Source: Cupriavidus sp. P-10 (GTDB lineage: Bacteria; Pseudomonadota; Gammaproteobacteria; Burkholderiales; Burkholderiaceae). From it: a stretch of DNA of 64,000 bases. The number at the start of each line of letters is the position of its first letter. The first letter of the stretch is position 1. The stretch lies in the NCBI RefSeq assembly GCF_003402535.2, contig NZ_AP025171.1:62001-126000 (forward strand). Reading direction: 5' to 3'. The notes under the pieces are model-generated. The model was not told where the DNA came from and searched no databases. It saw nothing but the letters and a program-made list of their open reading frames with translations. Positions 42,563-51,958 of this stretch are shown here, in pieces. Made by a program: the position numbers and the translations under genes.

Positions 42563-42913
42563 CTACGCTGTCATCTTGAGGCACTGCTCCATGCATACCG
42601 CGCAGGCCCGCGCGCATTCCTGGCAGTGTTCGGCGTTATGGTGCTCGCATTCTTCCTTGCACCACTTGCAGACTTCGGCGCAGTCCTCGCAGACCAGCTG
42701 CGCGAACTCGCTGTTGCGCAGCATGTACGAGGCGGCCAGTTGCGCGATGCCGGCGACATCCATGTCCAGCGCGATGCAGCGCGCCATCCTGCGCACGTCC
42801 TGCTCTTCCAGGCAGGCCGCGGCGCACTTGAGCGCGGCGGCCGCACAGGCGTTGCACGCGGCGATGCAGTCGGCGTAGCGGGCGGCGTTTTCCTGCACGG
42901 TGGGTCGGATCAT
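42563..42913 (-). CDS. Four-helix-bundle copper-binding protein (Csp-like)
   Basis: 116 residues with thirteen Cys and several His spaced along four amphipathic helices: CIAACNACAAAALKCAAACLEEQ, MARCIALDMD, CEDCAEVCKWCKEECEHH, CQECARACAVCMEQCLKM. This is the pattern of the Csp copper-storage proteins and of DUF326 (YhjQ-like), which load many Cu(I) ions on Cys inside the bundle. No signal peptide is present, so it is cytosolic like Csp3. AAGGAGG ribosome site just before ATG 42913. It abuts a decayed fumC. Confidence 0.88.
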   Translation of the reverse strand: MIRPTVQENAARYADCIAACNACAAAALKCAAACLEEQDVRRMARCIALDMDVAGIAQLAASYMLRNSEFAQLVCEDCAEVCKWCKEECEHHNAEHCQECARACAVCMEQCLKMTA

Positions 42914-43388
42914 CGGGGCGTCCTCCTTCGGGGGTAGGTGGGATGGAACCGTGAATGCCGGCGCGTTGCCCGCGGGCGCGGGCCCACCCCGCGCCGCCCG
43001 GCGGCGGCGAGCGCGGTTCCATGCGATGTCCCGCGGTGACGCGGTCGCCGCAAAGGCGCCGGCACGGGGCATCGTTATCCACAATAGCAGGCGCAAGTCG
43101 ATCCTGCGGGCCCGGTACTTGCAGCGCCGTGCTGGTTACAATGCGACCTGCGCGAAGCGTTCCCGATGGCAGGCCACGGGTATCGTGCCCGGCACCCGGC
43201 GCGGCCGTCGGGCACCACCGTCCCCCCAACCGCATCTAACAGGAAGCCGCAGACAACAACGCAAGCCCGGGCCCTCCGGCAGGGCGCGCGACAGGCCGGC
43301 AGATGGCCACCCAACAACACACCGCACCGCGCGGCCGCCGTGGCCGCGCCGGGGCAAGCACACCGGCAGCACGGGAAGGAAGGACATC
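42914..43388. other. 475-bp intergenic region
   Basis: Separates the divergent copper-binding and zinc-ribbon genes and must hold both promoters. I see no gene, repeat copy or strong hairpin in it; short open frames have no ribosome site. Confidence 0.45.
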
Positions 43389-43775
43389 ATGGGCGAGGCA
43401 AAGAAACGGGGCACCCCCGAAGAGCGTGCGGCACAGGCGCGCGCGAAGATCGAGGCCTTGCGTCCGGCGCAGCTGGTCTGCGGGCACTGCAAGACTGCGT
43501 TCAAGCAGTTCGACACCCTGAACGTACCGGGACTGCCGGGCATCGACGCCGTGTTCGGCGGCGAATGCCCCGGCTGCGGCAACGACGTGGTGGTGTTCAA
43601 GGGCGCCCCCGAGGCCGTGGCGCAGGCCATGATTGCCTGGGAAAAAATGCTGGGCGCCGACGCCCAGCTCGGCTACCAGTCCAGCGACGGGCGCCATGTT
43701 CCGTTCGAGCCGGAAGGCAGCGGTGCGGCAACTGCCGATGCCATGCCCGGCAAGCCCGGCGGCACACTGCACTGA
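43389..43775 (+). CDS. Small zinc-ribbon protein of unknown function
   Basis: 128 residues. An N-terminal basic helix (MGEAKKRGTPEERAAQARAK) leads to two CxxC knuckles, CGHC near 33 and CPGC near 60, forming a likely zinc ribbon. The C-terminal tail is Gly/Ala/Pro-rich. The start MGEAKKRGTPEERAAQA resembles the N-terminus of several short conserved beta-proteobacterial proteins, function not known to me. Monocistronic. Confidence 0.7.
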   Translation: MGEAKKRGTPEERAAQARAKIEALRPAQLVCGHCKTAFKQFDTLNVPGLPGIDAVFGGECPGCGNDVVVFKGAPEAVAQAMIAWEKMLGADAQLGYQSSDGRHVPFEPEGSGAATADAMPGKPGGTLH

Positions 43776-43796
43776 CGGGCCTCCGGGCCTCCCGCC

Positions 43797-45788
43797 TCAC
43801 TGGCGGCTGAGTTCGCCGGCCAGTTCCGGCGGACCGATTTCGTAGCGTCCGCGCCCGGCGCCCTTGGCCTGGTACAGCAGCACGTCCGCGAGCCGCATCA
43901 GCTCGCGGTCCTGCGCCGGCCCGCCATGGTAAAGCGCGACGCCGATGCTGACGTCGACGTCAGCCGACACGCCTTCGACGCTGAACGGCTCGTCCATTGC
44001 GTGCAGGATCGCCTGCGCCACGCGGCGGGCCGCCGCCGGCTGCGCAAGGTCTTCCAGTACCACGGCAAATTCATCGCCACCCAGCCGGGCGACGGTGTCG
44101 GCCGCCCGCACGCAGGCGCGCACGCGTTGCGCGAACGCCTGCAGCAGCTGGTCGCCGGCGGCATGGCCGTGGATGTCGTTGACCGCCTTGAAGCGGTCCA
44201 TGTCCAGGTACAGCAGCGCCATCAGGCTGCCGTGCTCGCGGCTGCGCGCCATGGCAGCCTGCAGCTGGCCTTCGAAGGCGCTGCGGTTCATCAGCTGGGT
44301 CAGGTGATCGGTGCGGGACATGCGCGCCAGGCGCAGGGTTTCGAGCTTGCGCTGGGTGATGTCCTGCACGTGGATATGCACGCCGACCACTTCGCTGCCG
44401 TCCGCGCTCCATTCCGGCCGCAGGCTGGTCTCCATGCAGTGGTACTCCGGGTCCTGGTCCTCGGACTCGAAGGTCACCGCGGTGCCGGCCAGCGCGCGCT
44501 GCAGAAAGGGCTGCGCGCGCGCGTAGCGGGCTTCGCCCAGCACCTCGCGCACCGCCTTGCCGCGCAGCTCGTCGAGCTTGAGGCCGAACACATGCTCATA
44601 GGCGATGTTGTTGAAGACGTAGCGCTCGTCAGGATCGATAAACGCCAGCAGCGACGGCAGCGTGTCGGTCACCGCGCGTAGGCGCCGCTCGCTGCGATCC
44701 AGCGCCTGGCGGCGCTCGCGCACGTCGCGCATCAGCTTGACGAAGGCGCGCGACAGGTCGCCGATCTCGTCGCGCTGCGGTCGCGCCGGCAGCCGCTCGA
44801 ACGCCGACAGGTCGTTGGCGCTGGCCAGCACCACCTTGTGCAGGCGGGTCAGCGGTGCCAGCTGGCGCCGCACCGCCAGCCAGATCAGCATGGCCACGAG
44901 CGCCAGCGCCAGGCCGGCCAGCCCAAGGAAGCGCTGCTGCATCTGCCGCAGCGGGGCATAGGCTTCGCGCGCCGGCAGCAGCGCCACCAGTTCCCAGCCT
45001 GTGCTCGACATCAGGTAGCGCGCAATCACCGGGCGCACCGGCGTCAGGAATTCCAGCGGCGCCGGGCTGTCGTCCTCGCCGCAGCTGTCGCCCACGCTCA
45101 GCGCCGGCTGGCGCGCCTGCGCGGGGTCCGGATGGCGGATATAGACCGGGTCGCGTCCGGCCGAGACCAGGCAGTAGTAGCCCGTGGTGCCGAGCCGGTT
45201 GTGCAGGATCTCGACCATGAAGTTGGCACTCGCCATGTCCAGCCAGCCTCCCACGATCCCGACGAAGGTCTTCTGCGGCGACAGGACCGGCACGGCCACC
45301 ATGATGCCGACCTCGCCGGTGGTGCGCGAGCGGATCGGCGGCGAGACCACCGGCGCGAGCGTGCGCGCGGCTTCGCGGAAATAGCCGCGATCGCTCACTT
45401 CCGCGCCGGAACCGATATTGTTGACGATATTGCCTTGCACGTCCGCGACCAGCAGCGCATTGAAGGCGGCCGGCACGGGGATCGCCTTGGACAGCGTCTG
45501 CAGCGCCTGCTGCCGTATTGCGCCGGCTTGCGCGCCGTGCGCCTGCGCCAGCAGGCCGCCGAGCTGCGTGGCCTGGTGCGACAGCAGCATGATGCGGTCC
45601 GACATGGCGGTGTCGAGCTGGTCGGCGGTGAGCTTGACCACCGAGTCCTGCTGGTCCTGCAGCGCATCATGCAGGTCGCGGTGCGCGTCATACAGCGCGA
45701 CCAGCACGATACCGGTGCCGAATACCGCGGCCAGCACGGTGGTGATGAGGGCAATGCGCGCTTTCAGCGTTGGCGTATAGACAGGCAT
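43797..45788 (-). CDS. Membrane diguanylate cyclase (Cache-HAMP-PAS-GGDEF)
   Basis: 663 residues. Transmembrane helix at about 10-35, a periplasmic dCache-type sensor (about 40-270), a second helix at about 285-305, a HAMP segment, a PAS domain (about 375-490, with LRAVTDTLPSLLAFIDPDER) and a GGDEF domain at the end. The active motif LGGDEFAVVLEDL is intact. An inhibitory I-site RxxD (RAAD) lies five residues before it, so product feedback is likely. ATG 45788 is chosen because it begins the first membrane helix. It is divergent from the GGDEF-EAL gene at 46122. Confidence 0.9.
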   Translation of the reverse strand: MPVYTPTLKARIALITTVLAAVFGTGIVLVALYDAHRDLHDALQDQQDSVVKLTADQLDTAMSDRIMLLSHQATQLGGLLAQAHGAQAGAIRQQALQTLSKAIPVPAAFNALLVADVQGNIVNNIGSGAEVSDRGYFREAARTLAPVVSPPIRSRTTGEVGIMVAVPVLSPQKTFVGIVGGWLDMASANFMVEILHNRLGTTGYYCLVSAGRDPVYIRHPDPAQARQPALSVGDSCGEDDSPAPLEFLTPVRPVIARYLMSSTGWELVALLPAREAYAPLRQMQQRFLGLAGLALALVAMLIWLAVRRQLAPLTRLHKVVLASANDLSAFERLPARPQRDEIGDLSRAFVKLMRDVRERRQALDRSERRLRAVTDTLPSLLAFIDPDERYVFNNIAYEHVFGLKLDELRGKAVREVLGEARYARAQPFLQRALAGTAVTFESEDQDPEYHCMETSLRPEWSADGSEVVGVHIHVQDITQRKLETLRLARMSRTDHLTQLMNRSAFEGQLQAAMARSREHGSLMALLYLDMDRFKAVNDIHGHAAGDQLLQAFAQRVRACVRAADTVARLGGDEFAVVLEDLAQPAAARRVAQAILHAMDEPFSVEGVSADVDVSIGVALYHGGPAQDRELMRLADVLLYQAKGAGRGRYEIGPPELAGELSRQ

Positions 45789-46121
45789 GTGGGCGCGAGG
45801 TGAATCGCGAGGTGGGCGCAAGGCAAGCGCCAGGTCGATTGCAGGATGGCGCGGCACGCCGGGTGGGGGGCCGGCGAGGCATGGCTACAAGCTACCATAG
45901 CGCATCGCGGCATGGCCGGCACGCAATGTGGGGCTGTCGGGACATGCGTAGCCGTGGGGCTTGCACCCTTCACCCGTTTGGGAAATCGCTGGCACAGGGG
46001 GCTGTGCCTGGTGCATCGGGCGCGGTATAGTGCCGCGTTATCGCTAGGCACGCAGCCGTTTCCCGGGCGCTGGCCAGCCTCGCGGCAGGCGCGTCGCCGG
46101 CGTCAGACGCTATCGAAGACC

Positions 46122-49100
46122 ATGAGACTGACTGCGCTTCCCCCTGCCTTGATGTCGCTGCTGGTCGCGGCAGGCGGGGCGCTGCTGACTGCGGGGGCAT
46201 GGCGCCAGGTACAGCAATTCGAGCAGCGGCTCGCCCAGCAGCATTTCGATGCGCAACTGAGCCAGGCCAGCAGCGCACTGCGCGAGCGCATGCTCGAGAA
46301 CGAACGGCTGCTGCGCGGCGTGGCTGGCCTGATGACCGCCAATCCGGCAACCTCGCGCGCGCAATGGCGCAATTATCTCTATACCGCCCAGCTCGATGAA
46401 CTGCCGCCCGGCACGCAGTCGATCGGCTACGCACCGCTCACGGCACCGCCGCAGGTCGAACCCCTGATCGCGGCCGCGCGCGCCGATGGCCTGACCGATT
46501 ACTGGATCCGTCCCGCCGGCCCGCGCAGCCTCTACGCGCCCATCCTCTATGTGGAGCCGCTGGCCGGGCGCAACGCCCGCGCCGCCGGCTTCGACTTGTT
46601 GTCCGATCCGTCCCGACGCGCCGCGCTGGAAGCGGCGCGCGACAGCGGCGAGCCCCGGCTGACGCGCGGGCTGGACCTGGTGCGCGAGTCCGAGGCGGTG
46701 GAACGCCAGCGCGGCGCGCTGCTGTTCCTGCCGGTCTACGGTGGCGGTGTGGCCGCCAGCACGCTGGCGCAGCGGCGCCAGGCGGTGGTCGGCTATGTCT
46801 ATGTATCGCTGCGCCTGGGCGACCTGATGCGCGGGGTCGGCGCGCCGGCACAGGCGGACCTGGAGCTGTCGCTGCATGAGGGTACGCCTGCCACGCCCGG
46901 CCCGCTGCTCTCGGACACGGCTGGCATCGCGCATCGCGATGACGGCAACGACCCGCTGCTGCGCGGCGAGCGCCAGGTCCACTACGGTGGCGCCGCGTGG
47001 ACGCTGCGCGCGGCCACGCGTCCCGCCTTCGAGGCGGCATATGGCCCGCGCCACGGTTATATCGTGCTCGCCGCGGGCGCGCTGGCCTCGCTGGCGCTGG
47101 CCGGCCTGATCTATGCGCTGGCCCGCCAGCGCCGCACGGCCCGGCAACGCGAGGCCCAGGCAGTCCACGCCTGGGAGGATGACAACGCCATGCTGCAGGC
47201 ATGCATGGCGCAATCCGCTGATGCCTTTGTCCTCACCGATGCCAACGGCACGGTCGTGCGTGCCAGCGATCGCGCCGGCAAGCTGTTCGGCATCGCGCCG
47301 GCTGACCTGGTCGGGCGCAACCTGGATATGCTTGCGCCCGGTGCCACCGGTGTCGCGGACGGTGCCGATGGCGCCGGCGTGGCGCGCGGCGCCGCGCAGC
47401 GCGAACTGACCGGTGTGCGCAGCGACGGCAGTCGTTTCCCGCTGCGCGCCAGCGCCGCGCACCTGCCCGGCGCCGAGGGCGGCGCTCACTGGCTGTGGGC
47501 CATCACGGACCTGGAGCTGCAGCACCGCGCGCAACAGGCCGCCGCTCACCAGGCGGCGCGCTATGCCGGGCTGGTCGACCATGCCAGTTTCGGCGTCATC
47601 ACCTTCGGCGACGACGGCGTGGTCACCAGCGTCAATGCGGCGGGCATCCGCATGCTGTGGTACGCCACTGCCGAGCTGGTCGGCCGCATGCCGGTCACCG
47701 GGCTGCATCTCGCCGACGAACTGGCCGCGCACGCGCGCGCGCTCAGCCAGGAGCTGGGCGAACCGGTAGCGCCCGGCATGTCCGCGCTGGTCGCCAAGGC
47801 CCGGCTCGGCCTGACCGACGAACGCGAATGGACGTGGGTGCGCAAGGGCGGCTCGCGCCTGCCGGTGCAGGTAGCGGTGTCGGCACTGGCCGCGCAGCCG
47901 GACGGCGCGCCGGCAGGCTACCAGGCCATCGCCTACGACCTGACCGAGCGCCGCCGCGTCGACGAATATATCCGCCACCTGGCGCTGCACGATCCGCTGA
48001 CCGCCCTGCCCAATCGCGCCGAGCTCAACGAACGCGCGCAACCCGTGCTGCTGCACGCGCGCCGCCATGGCGAACGCGTGGCATTGTTGCTGCTGGACCT
48101 GGACCACTTCAAGCACATCAACGATTCGCTTGGCCACCCGGTCGGCGACGACGTGCTGCGTACCATGGCCGACCGCCTCAAGGGCGCCGTGCGCCAGGGC
48201 GACCTGGTGGCGCGCATGGGCGGCGACGAATTCGGCGTGGTGCTGGGCGGTCTGCGCGACGACAGCGAAGCCGAATTGATCGCCGCCAAGATCCAGGCGC
48301 GCGTCAATGAAGAACTGCAGGCCGGCGGGCAGCGTCTGCGCGTGACCCCGTCGATCGGCATGGCGATCTTCCCCGACGACGGCGATTCCCTGACCGAACT
48401 GATGAAGTCCGCCGACGCCGCGGTCTATGCCGCCAAGCAGGGTGGCCGCGCGCAGCTGTGCCGCTTTGCCGCGTCGATGGCGGAAGCCTCGCTGGCACGC
48501 TTCACCATAGAAGGCCTGCTGCGCCGTGCACTGGCCGGCAACGAATTCCGGCTGCGCTACCAGCCCATCGTCGATACCGCCACGCTGGCGATCACCGGCG
48601 TCGAGGCGCTGGTTGCCTGGGAAACACCCGAGCGCGGTCCGATGAAGCCGTCCGAGTTCATCCCCATCGCCGAGCAAAGCGGCCTGGTCGCGCCGCTGGG
48701 CGAATGGACGCTGGCCACCGCCTGCCGCGAAATCCAGGCGCTGCGCCAGGCGCTGGGCCGCGATATCGAGGTGGCGGTCAATATCTCACCGCTGCAGCTG
48801 CGCCAGGCCGGCTTCCCGGACACCGTGGCGCGCTGCCTGGAGCAGGCTGGGCTGCCGCCGCAGCAACTGGTGATCGAGGTCACCGAAGGCATTCTCGTCG
48901 ACGGCGGCGAGACCACTATCGAAACCTTCCGCCGGCTGCGCGCGCTTGGCGTGGCGCTGTCGATCGACGATTTCGGCACCGGCTATTCCGGCCTCAACTA
49001 CCTGACCCGGCTGCCGATCGACCGGCTCAAGATCGACAAGTCCTTTGTCGACGACGTAGCTACGCCCGGTCACGACCAGGCGGTGGCCGCCGCGATCATC

Positions 49101-49301
49101 GCGCTCGGGCACCAGCTGCACCTGAAGGTGGTTGCCGAAGGGGTCGAAACCGCGGCGCAGTTCGAGTTCCTGCGGTCGCAGGGCTGCGACGGCGTGCAGG
49201 GCTTCCTGTTCTGCCAGGCGGTGCCGCCGCCGGCCTTGCGCCAGTTGCTGGAGACTGGCCTGGGATCGCCGCTGGCCAACGAGGCCACACTGCGGCAATA
49301 G
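46122..49301 (+). CDS. CHASE-PAS-PAS-GGDEF-EAL c-di-GMP enzyme
   Basis: 1059 residues. Transmembrane helix at about 8-28, CHASE-type periplasmic domain (about 40-300, LLRGVAGLMTAN), second helix at about 308-328, two PAS domains (about 345-460 and 480-610), GGDEF domain (about 620-790) with MGGDEFGVV and an RQGD I-site, and an EAL domain to the end. The EAL domain keeps its catalytic residues: EAL itself in GVEALVAWE, the Asn of VNISPLQL, DDFGTGYSG, the Lys of LKIDKSF, AEGVET and the Gln of LFCQ. Both making and breaking c-di-GMP are therefore possible. ATG 46122 follows a long upstream open frame that lacks domain content. Confidence 0.92.
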   Translation: MRLTALPPALMSLLVAAGGALLTAGAWRQVQQFEQRLAQQHFDAQLSQASSALRERMLENERLLRGVAGLMTANPATSRAQWRNYLYTAQLDELPPGTQSIGYAPLTAPPQVEPLIAAARADGLTDYWIRPAGPRSLYAPILYVEPLAGRNARAAGFDLLSDPSRRAALEAARDSGEPRLTRGLDLVRESEAVERQRGALLFLPVYGGGVAASTLAQRRQAVVGYVYVSLRLGDLMRGVGAPAQADLELSLHEGTPATPGPLLSDTAGIAHRDDGNDPLLRGERQVHYGGAAWTLRAATRPAFEAAYGPRHGYIVLAAGALASLALAGLIYALARQRRTARQREAQAVHAWEDDNAMLQACMAQSADAFVLTDANGTVVRASDRAGKLFGIAPADLVGRNLDMLAPGATGVADGADGAGVARGAAQRELTGVRSDGSRFPLRASAAHLPGAEGGAHWLWAITDLELQHRAQQAAAHQAARYAGLVDHASFGVITFGDDGVVTSVNAAGIRMLWYATAELVGRMPVTGLHLADELAAHARALSQELGEPVAPGMSALVAKARLGLTDEREWTWVRKGGSRLPVQVAVSALAAQPDGAPAGYQAIAYDLTERRRVDEYIRHLALHDPLTALPNRAELNERAQPVLLHARRHGERVALLLLDLDHFKHINDSLGHPVGDDVLRTMADRLKGAVRQGDLVARMGGDEFGVVLGGLRDDSEAELIAAKIQARVNEELQAGGQRLRVTPSIGMAIFPDDGDSLTELMKSADAAVYAAKQGGRAQLCRFAASMAEASLARFTIEGLLRRALAGNEFRLRYQPIVDTATLAITGVEALVAWETPERGPMKPSEFIPIAEQSGLVAPLGEWTLATACREIQALRQALGRDIEVAVNISPLQLRQAGFPDTVARCLEQAGLPPQQLVIEVTEGILVDGGETTIETFRRLRALGVALSIDDFGTGYSGLNYLTRLPIDRLKIDKSFVDDVATPGHDQAVAAAIIALGHQLHLKVVAEGVETAAQFEFLRSQGCDGVQGFLFCQAVPPPALRQLLETGLGSPLANEATLRQ

Positions 49302-49324
49302 GCTGCCCGCGCCGGACGGCGAGC

Positions 49325-49342
49325 CCGCAGAAACGGGTACGC
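49325..49342 (-). repeat. Dispersed 18-bp repeat, copy 8
   Basis: Minus-strand GCGTACCCGTTTCTGCGG: two differences from the core. Lies between the convergent GGDEF-EAL and PadR genes. Confidence 0.65.
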
Positions 49343-49378
49343 TCAGGCTTGGTGGAGGCGTGGGAACGCGCAAACTGG

Positions 49379-49699
49379 TCAGGCTTGGCGCGGCGTGTCG
49401 GGAGTGGGAACGTCTGCGTGCAGGCGGCGATACAGTTCGTCGATGCGCTGGCGGCTGGCCGCCAGTTCCTCGCGGCCGCGCTCGGTCAGCAGGTAGACGC
49501 GGCCAATGCCGTCGCGCAACACGCTTTCGAGGTAACCCTCCATCTGCAAGGCGCGCAGCAAGGGTCGCACAGTGCCAATGTCGACCTGGAAGCCGTACTC
49601 CAGCAGCATGTCGGCGAGCATGGCGACCGTGGCGGGGACTTCCAGGGCAAATTGCAGGACGTAGACGCGGGCAAGCAAGCCCAAAAACTGTCGTTTCAT
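49379..49699 (-). CDS. PadR-family transcriptional regulator
   Basis: 106 residues. Winged HTH with the family pattern FLGLLARVYVLQFALEVPATVAMLADML, GTVRPLLRALQMEGYLESVLRDGIGRVYLLTERGREEL. It contains the DNA-binding domain and only a short C-terminal helix. ATG 49699 starts MKRQFLGLLA; upstream residues in the same frame are low-complexity. No linked target gene is evident. Confidence 0.8.
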   Translation of the reverse strand: MKRQFLGLLARVYVLQFALEVPATVAMLADMLLEYGFQVDIGTVRPLLRALQMEGYLESVLRDGIGRVYLLTERGREELAASRQRIDELYRRLHADVPTPDTPRQA

Positions 49700-49850
49700 G
49701 AAATCTGGCAACGCGGCAGCCGTCCCGGCGGTTGACGCGGGCGGCGGGCAGGATGTTTGGGTTTGCAGACGTTGCGCCGGCAAATGCAGCAGCGGTGCCG
49801 CGATTTTAACGTGCCATGATGCCTGATAGCGCACTTTAAACCGGGCGGGC

Positions 49851-49880
49851 AAAAAAGAAGCCGCCAGGGTTCCTGGCGGC
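49851..49880 (-). terminator. Minus-strand terminator without an upstream gene
   Basis: Perfect 9-bp stem GCCGCCAGG / CCTGGCGGC (49880-49872 and 49868-49860) with a 3-nt loop and, in the minus direction, TTCTTTTTT. It lies 152 bp upstream of the padR start, and no minus-strand gene precedes it for more than 1 kb. Confidence 0.85.
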
Positions 49881-49908
49881 TGTCGGGAATGCGTCGGAGG
49901 GGTCAATT

Positions 49909-49989
49909 AACTCTGGCGCAGACCAGAGTTTAATTTAATTGAATACGGGTTGTCACCTGTCTGTTTCGGCACCCCTCCTAGGGAGGGGT
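49909..49989. repeat. Two palindromes in the PadR-EamA intergenic region
   Basis: AACTCTGG (49909-49916) / CCAGAGTT (49923-49930) within AT-rich arms, and the near-perfect palindrome ACCCCTCCTAGGGAGGGGT (49971-49989). The rest of 49700-50225 shows no gene. Confidence 0.6.
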
Positions 49990-50225
49990 ATGGGTGAAGG
50001 CAGTTCGACTGGAACGCTGGGAAATTGTCTGTCATTGTGCCCAAAAGGGCGCGCTAATGTGAGGTAGATCCGTCAACTGCGGCGAAAAAGCCACGATTAA
50101 TGTGCAGCATGAATCGCATGTGAACGGATGCACATGTCCGGATCCGGCTTGCGTCCGTGCTGTCACCGGCGTCAAATCGCGACACCCCTATCTCGCCGTG
50201 GCGCCACAGTCCGCCATCGCCTTCC

Positions 50226-51149
50226 ATGAAACCCGCCGATCTCGCACGCCTGCTTGCGCTGGCCGCCATCTGGGGCGCCAGCTTCCTGTTTATCCGCATC
50301 GGCGCACCGGTGCTCGGTCCGATGCTGGCCGCTTTCCTGCGCGTGCTCATTGCCGCCGTCACGCTGGCTGCGTGCCTGCCTTTGCTGGGCCTGCGCTGGG
50401 ACATGCGCGGCAAATGGCCGGCCGTACTCGTGCTGGGCGTCATCAATTCGGGGATTCCGTTCGTCATGTACGCGGTGGCGGCGCTGTGGCTGCCGGCGGG
50501 GTATTCGGCGGTGTTCAATGCCATGACGCCGCTGATGGGCGTCGTGATCGGCGCGCTGGCCTTTTCCGAACGGCTGACGCGCGCCAAGGCGCTGGGCGTG
50601 ATGTTGGGCGTGGCTGGCGTGGCGGTGCTGACGCGCACCGGCCCGGTCGCGTTCTCGACCGAGCTGCTGCTTGGTGCGCTGGCTTGCCTGGTGGCGACCG
50701 CCTGCTACGGCCTGGCCGGCTTCCTGGCGCGGCGCTGGATCACCGAGCGTGGCGGCCTGGACAGCCGCCTGGTCGCCGCCGGCAGCATGGTCGGCGCGAC
50801 GCTGTTCCTGCTGCCGTTCAGCGCAGTCGCGCTGTGGCGCCACAACACGCTGCCCGATGCCGGCGCCGGGGTGTGGTGGGCCATGGCGGGCGTCGGCGTG
50901 CTCTGCACGGCGCTGGCTTACATCCTCTATTACCGGCTGATTGCCGACCTTGGCCCGGTGCGCTCGCTGACTGTGACTTTCCTGATTCCGCCGTTCGGCA
51001 TTGTCTGGGGTGCGCTGTTCCTGGGCGAAGCGCTGTCGTTGGCCCACGCCGTGGGCGGTGCGTTGATCGGCCTGGCGGTGTGGCTGGTGCTGCGGCCCGT
51101 AGCGGCCGATGCGCCGACGGCCGCGGCGGTGCAGGCGGCAAAGCGCTGA
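50226..51149 (+). CDS. EamA/DMT-family exporter
   Basis: 307 residues, ten transmembrane helices in two EamA repeats (about 5-140 and 150-295). Family motifs: ALAAIWGASFLFIRIGAPVLGP, AFLRVLIAAVTLAACLPLL, NAMTPLMGVVIGALAFSERL in the first repeat and AYILYYRLIADLGPVRSLTVTFLIPPFGIVWGALFLGEAL in the second. Exports small metabolites; substrate unknown. ATG 50226 starts the first helix. Confidence 0.86.
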   Translation: MKPADLARLLALAAIWGASFLFIRIGAPVLGPMLAAFLRVLIAAVTLAACLPLLGLRWDMRGKWPAVLVLGVINSGIPFVMYAVAALWLPAGYSAVFNAMTPLMGVVIGALAFSERLTRAKALGVMLGVAGVAVLTRTGPVAFSTELLLGALACLVATACYGLAGFLARRWITERGGLDSRLVAAGSMVGATLFLLPFSAVALWRHNTLPDAGAGVWWAMAGVGVLCTALAYILYYRLIADLGPVRSLTVTFLIPPFGIVWGALFLGEALSLAHAVGGALIGLAVWLVLRPVAADAPTAAAVQAAKR

Positions 51150-51153
51150 GCTG

Positions 51154-51429
51154 TCAGCAAGCCGCCCTTGAAGGCGCCGTCGCTGCCGCGGCGACGTTGT
51201 ACTGCTCCCGCACCATCATCACGACGCGGCGCGCCTGGCGCCAATGACGGATGGCGTCGGCTTCGGTGCGTTCGGGGAAATCGACCTCGGCGCTCCAGTT
51301 GCAGCCGGTGTGGTCGGGCCGGTGTACACACACCGCCCGCAGCTGGCAGTCCTGGCAGCCGGGTTCCTGCCTCAGGTACACGCTGAGCAGGCGTTTCAGT
51401 TCGGATAGCGGCTTGGTCAGGCGCTCCAT
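51154..51429 (-). CDS. Hypothetical Cys-containing protein
   Basis: 91 residues. Central CQDCQLRAVCVHRPDHTGC: four Cys in about 20 residues, with His, which could bind a metal. A C-terminal helix (HWRQARRVVMMVREQYNVAAAA) follows. I do not recognise a family. It lies 55 bp upstream-to-stop from the Fur paralogue on the same strand (Fur, then this gene), so co-transcription with Fur is likely. Convergent with the EamA gene, 4 bp apart. Confidence 0.6.
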   Translation of the reverse strand: MERLTKPLSELKRLLSVYLRQEPGCQDCQLRAVCVHRPDHTGCNWSAEVDFPERTEADAIRHWRQARRVVMMVREQYNVAAAATAPSRAAC

Positions 51430-51484
51430 GGTTGGCTCCGTCAGGGCGCGGCATCGAAATTTCAAATGCGGACCTCGGGCGTGC

Positions 51485-51958
51485 TCAGGCTTGCGTGGGC
51501 AGCACGGCGGACAGGTGCGTTTCGTCCGCCGCACTGGCATGGCATTCGGGGCAGACGCCATACAGCACCAGCATGTGCTCGCGCAATACAAAGGCGTTGT
51601 CGGCGGCTACCTGGCGCTGGCGCTGCTCGATGCTTTCATCGCGGAATTCCTCCACGCGGCCGCAGGCAACACAGATCAGGTGGTCATGGTGGCCGCCTTC
51701 ATTGAGTTCGAACACGGCGTGGTCGGACTCGAAGGTGTGGCGCAGCAGGATGTCGGCCTGCACCAGCTGGTTCAGCACCCGGTACACGGTAGACAGTCCG
51801 GCATCCTCGTCCTGCGTCAGCAGGATGCGATAGACATCTTCCGCACTGAGATGGCGCCGTGCGCTGGTGCGGAACACTTCAAGGATCCGCATCCGCGGCG
51901 ACGTGGCCTTCAGGCCGGCGCGCTTGAGGTGGATCGGGCTGGACCGTTCGGATGACAT
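51485..51958 (-). CDS. Fur-family ferric uptake regulator paralogue
   Basis: 157 residues. Winged HTH with [18 protein letters not shown] and [32 protein letters not shown], dimer/metal part with [23 protein letters not shown] and the second zinc knuckle CPECH. All Fur signatures are present. ATG 51958 is chosen because the following residues align with the start of Fur; ATG 51970 adds four. The Fur-box-containing iron operon at 52.5-55 kb is divergent. As the C-terminus has an extra tail, it may be an additional Fur rather than the main one (inference). Confidence 0.88.
   Translation of the reverse strand: MSSERSSPIHLKRAGLKATSPRMRILEVFRTSARRHLSAEDVYRILLTQDEDAGLSTVYRVLNQLVQADILLRHTFESDHAVFELNEGGHHDHLICVACGRVEEFRDESIEQRQRQVAADNAFVLREHMLVLYGVCPECHASAADETHLSAVLPTQA

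Noticed and set aside
46110-48677. Long minus-strand open frame opposite the GGDEF-EAL gene
   Set aside because: Antisense shadow without domain content; the plus-strand gene is unambiguous.
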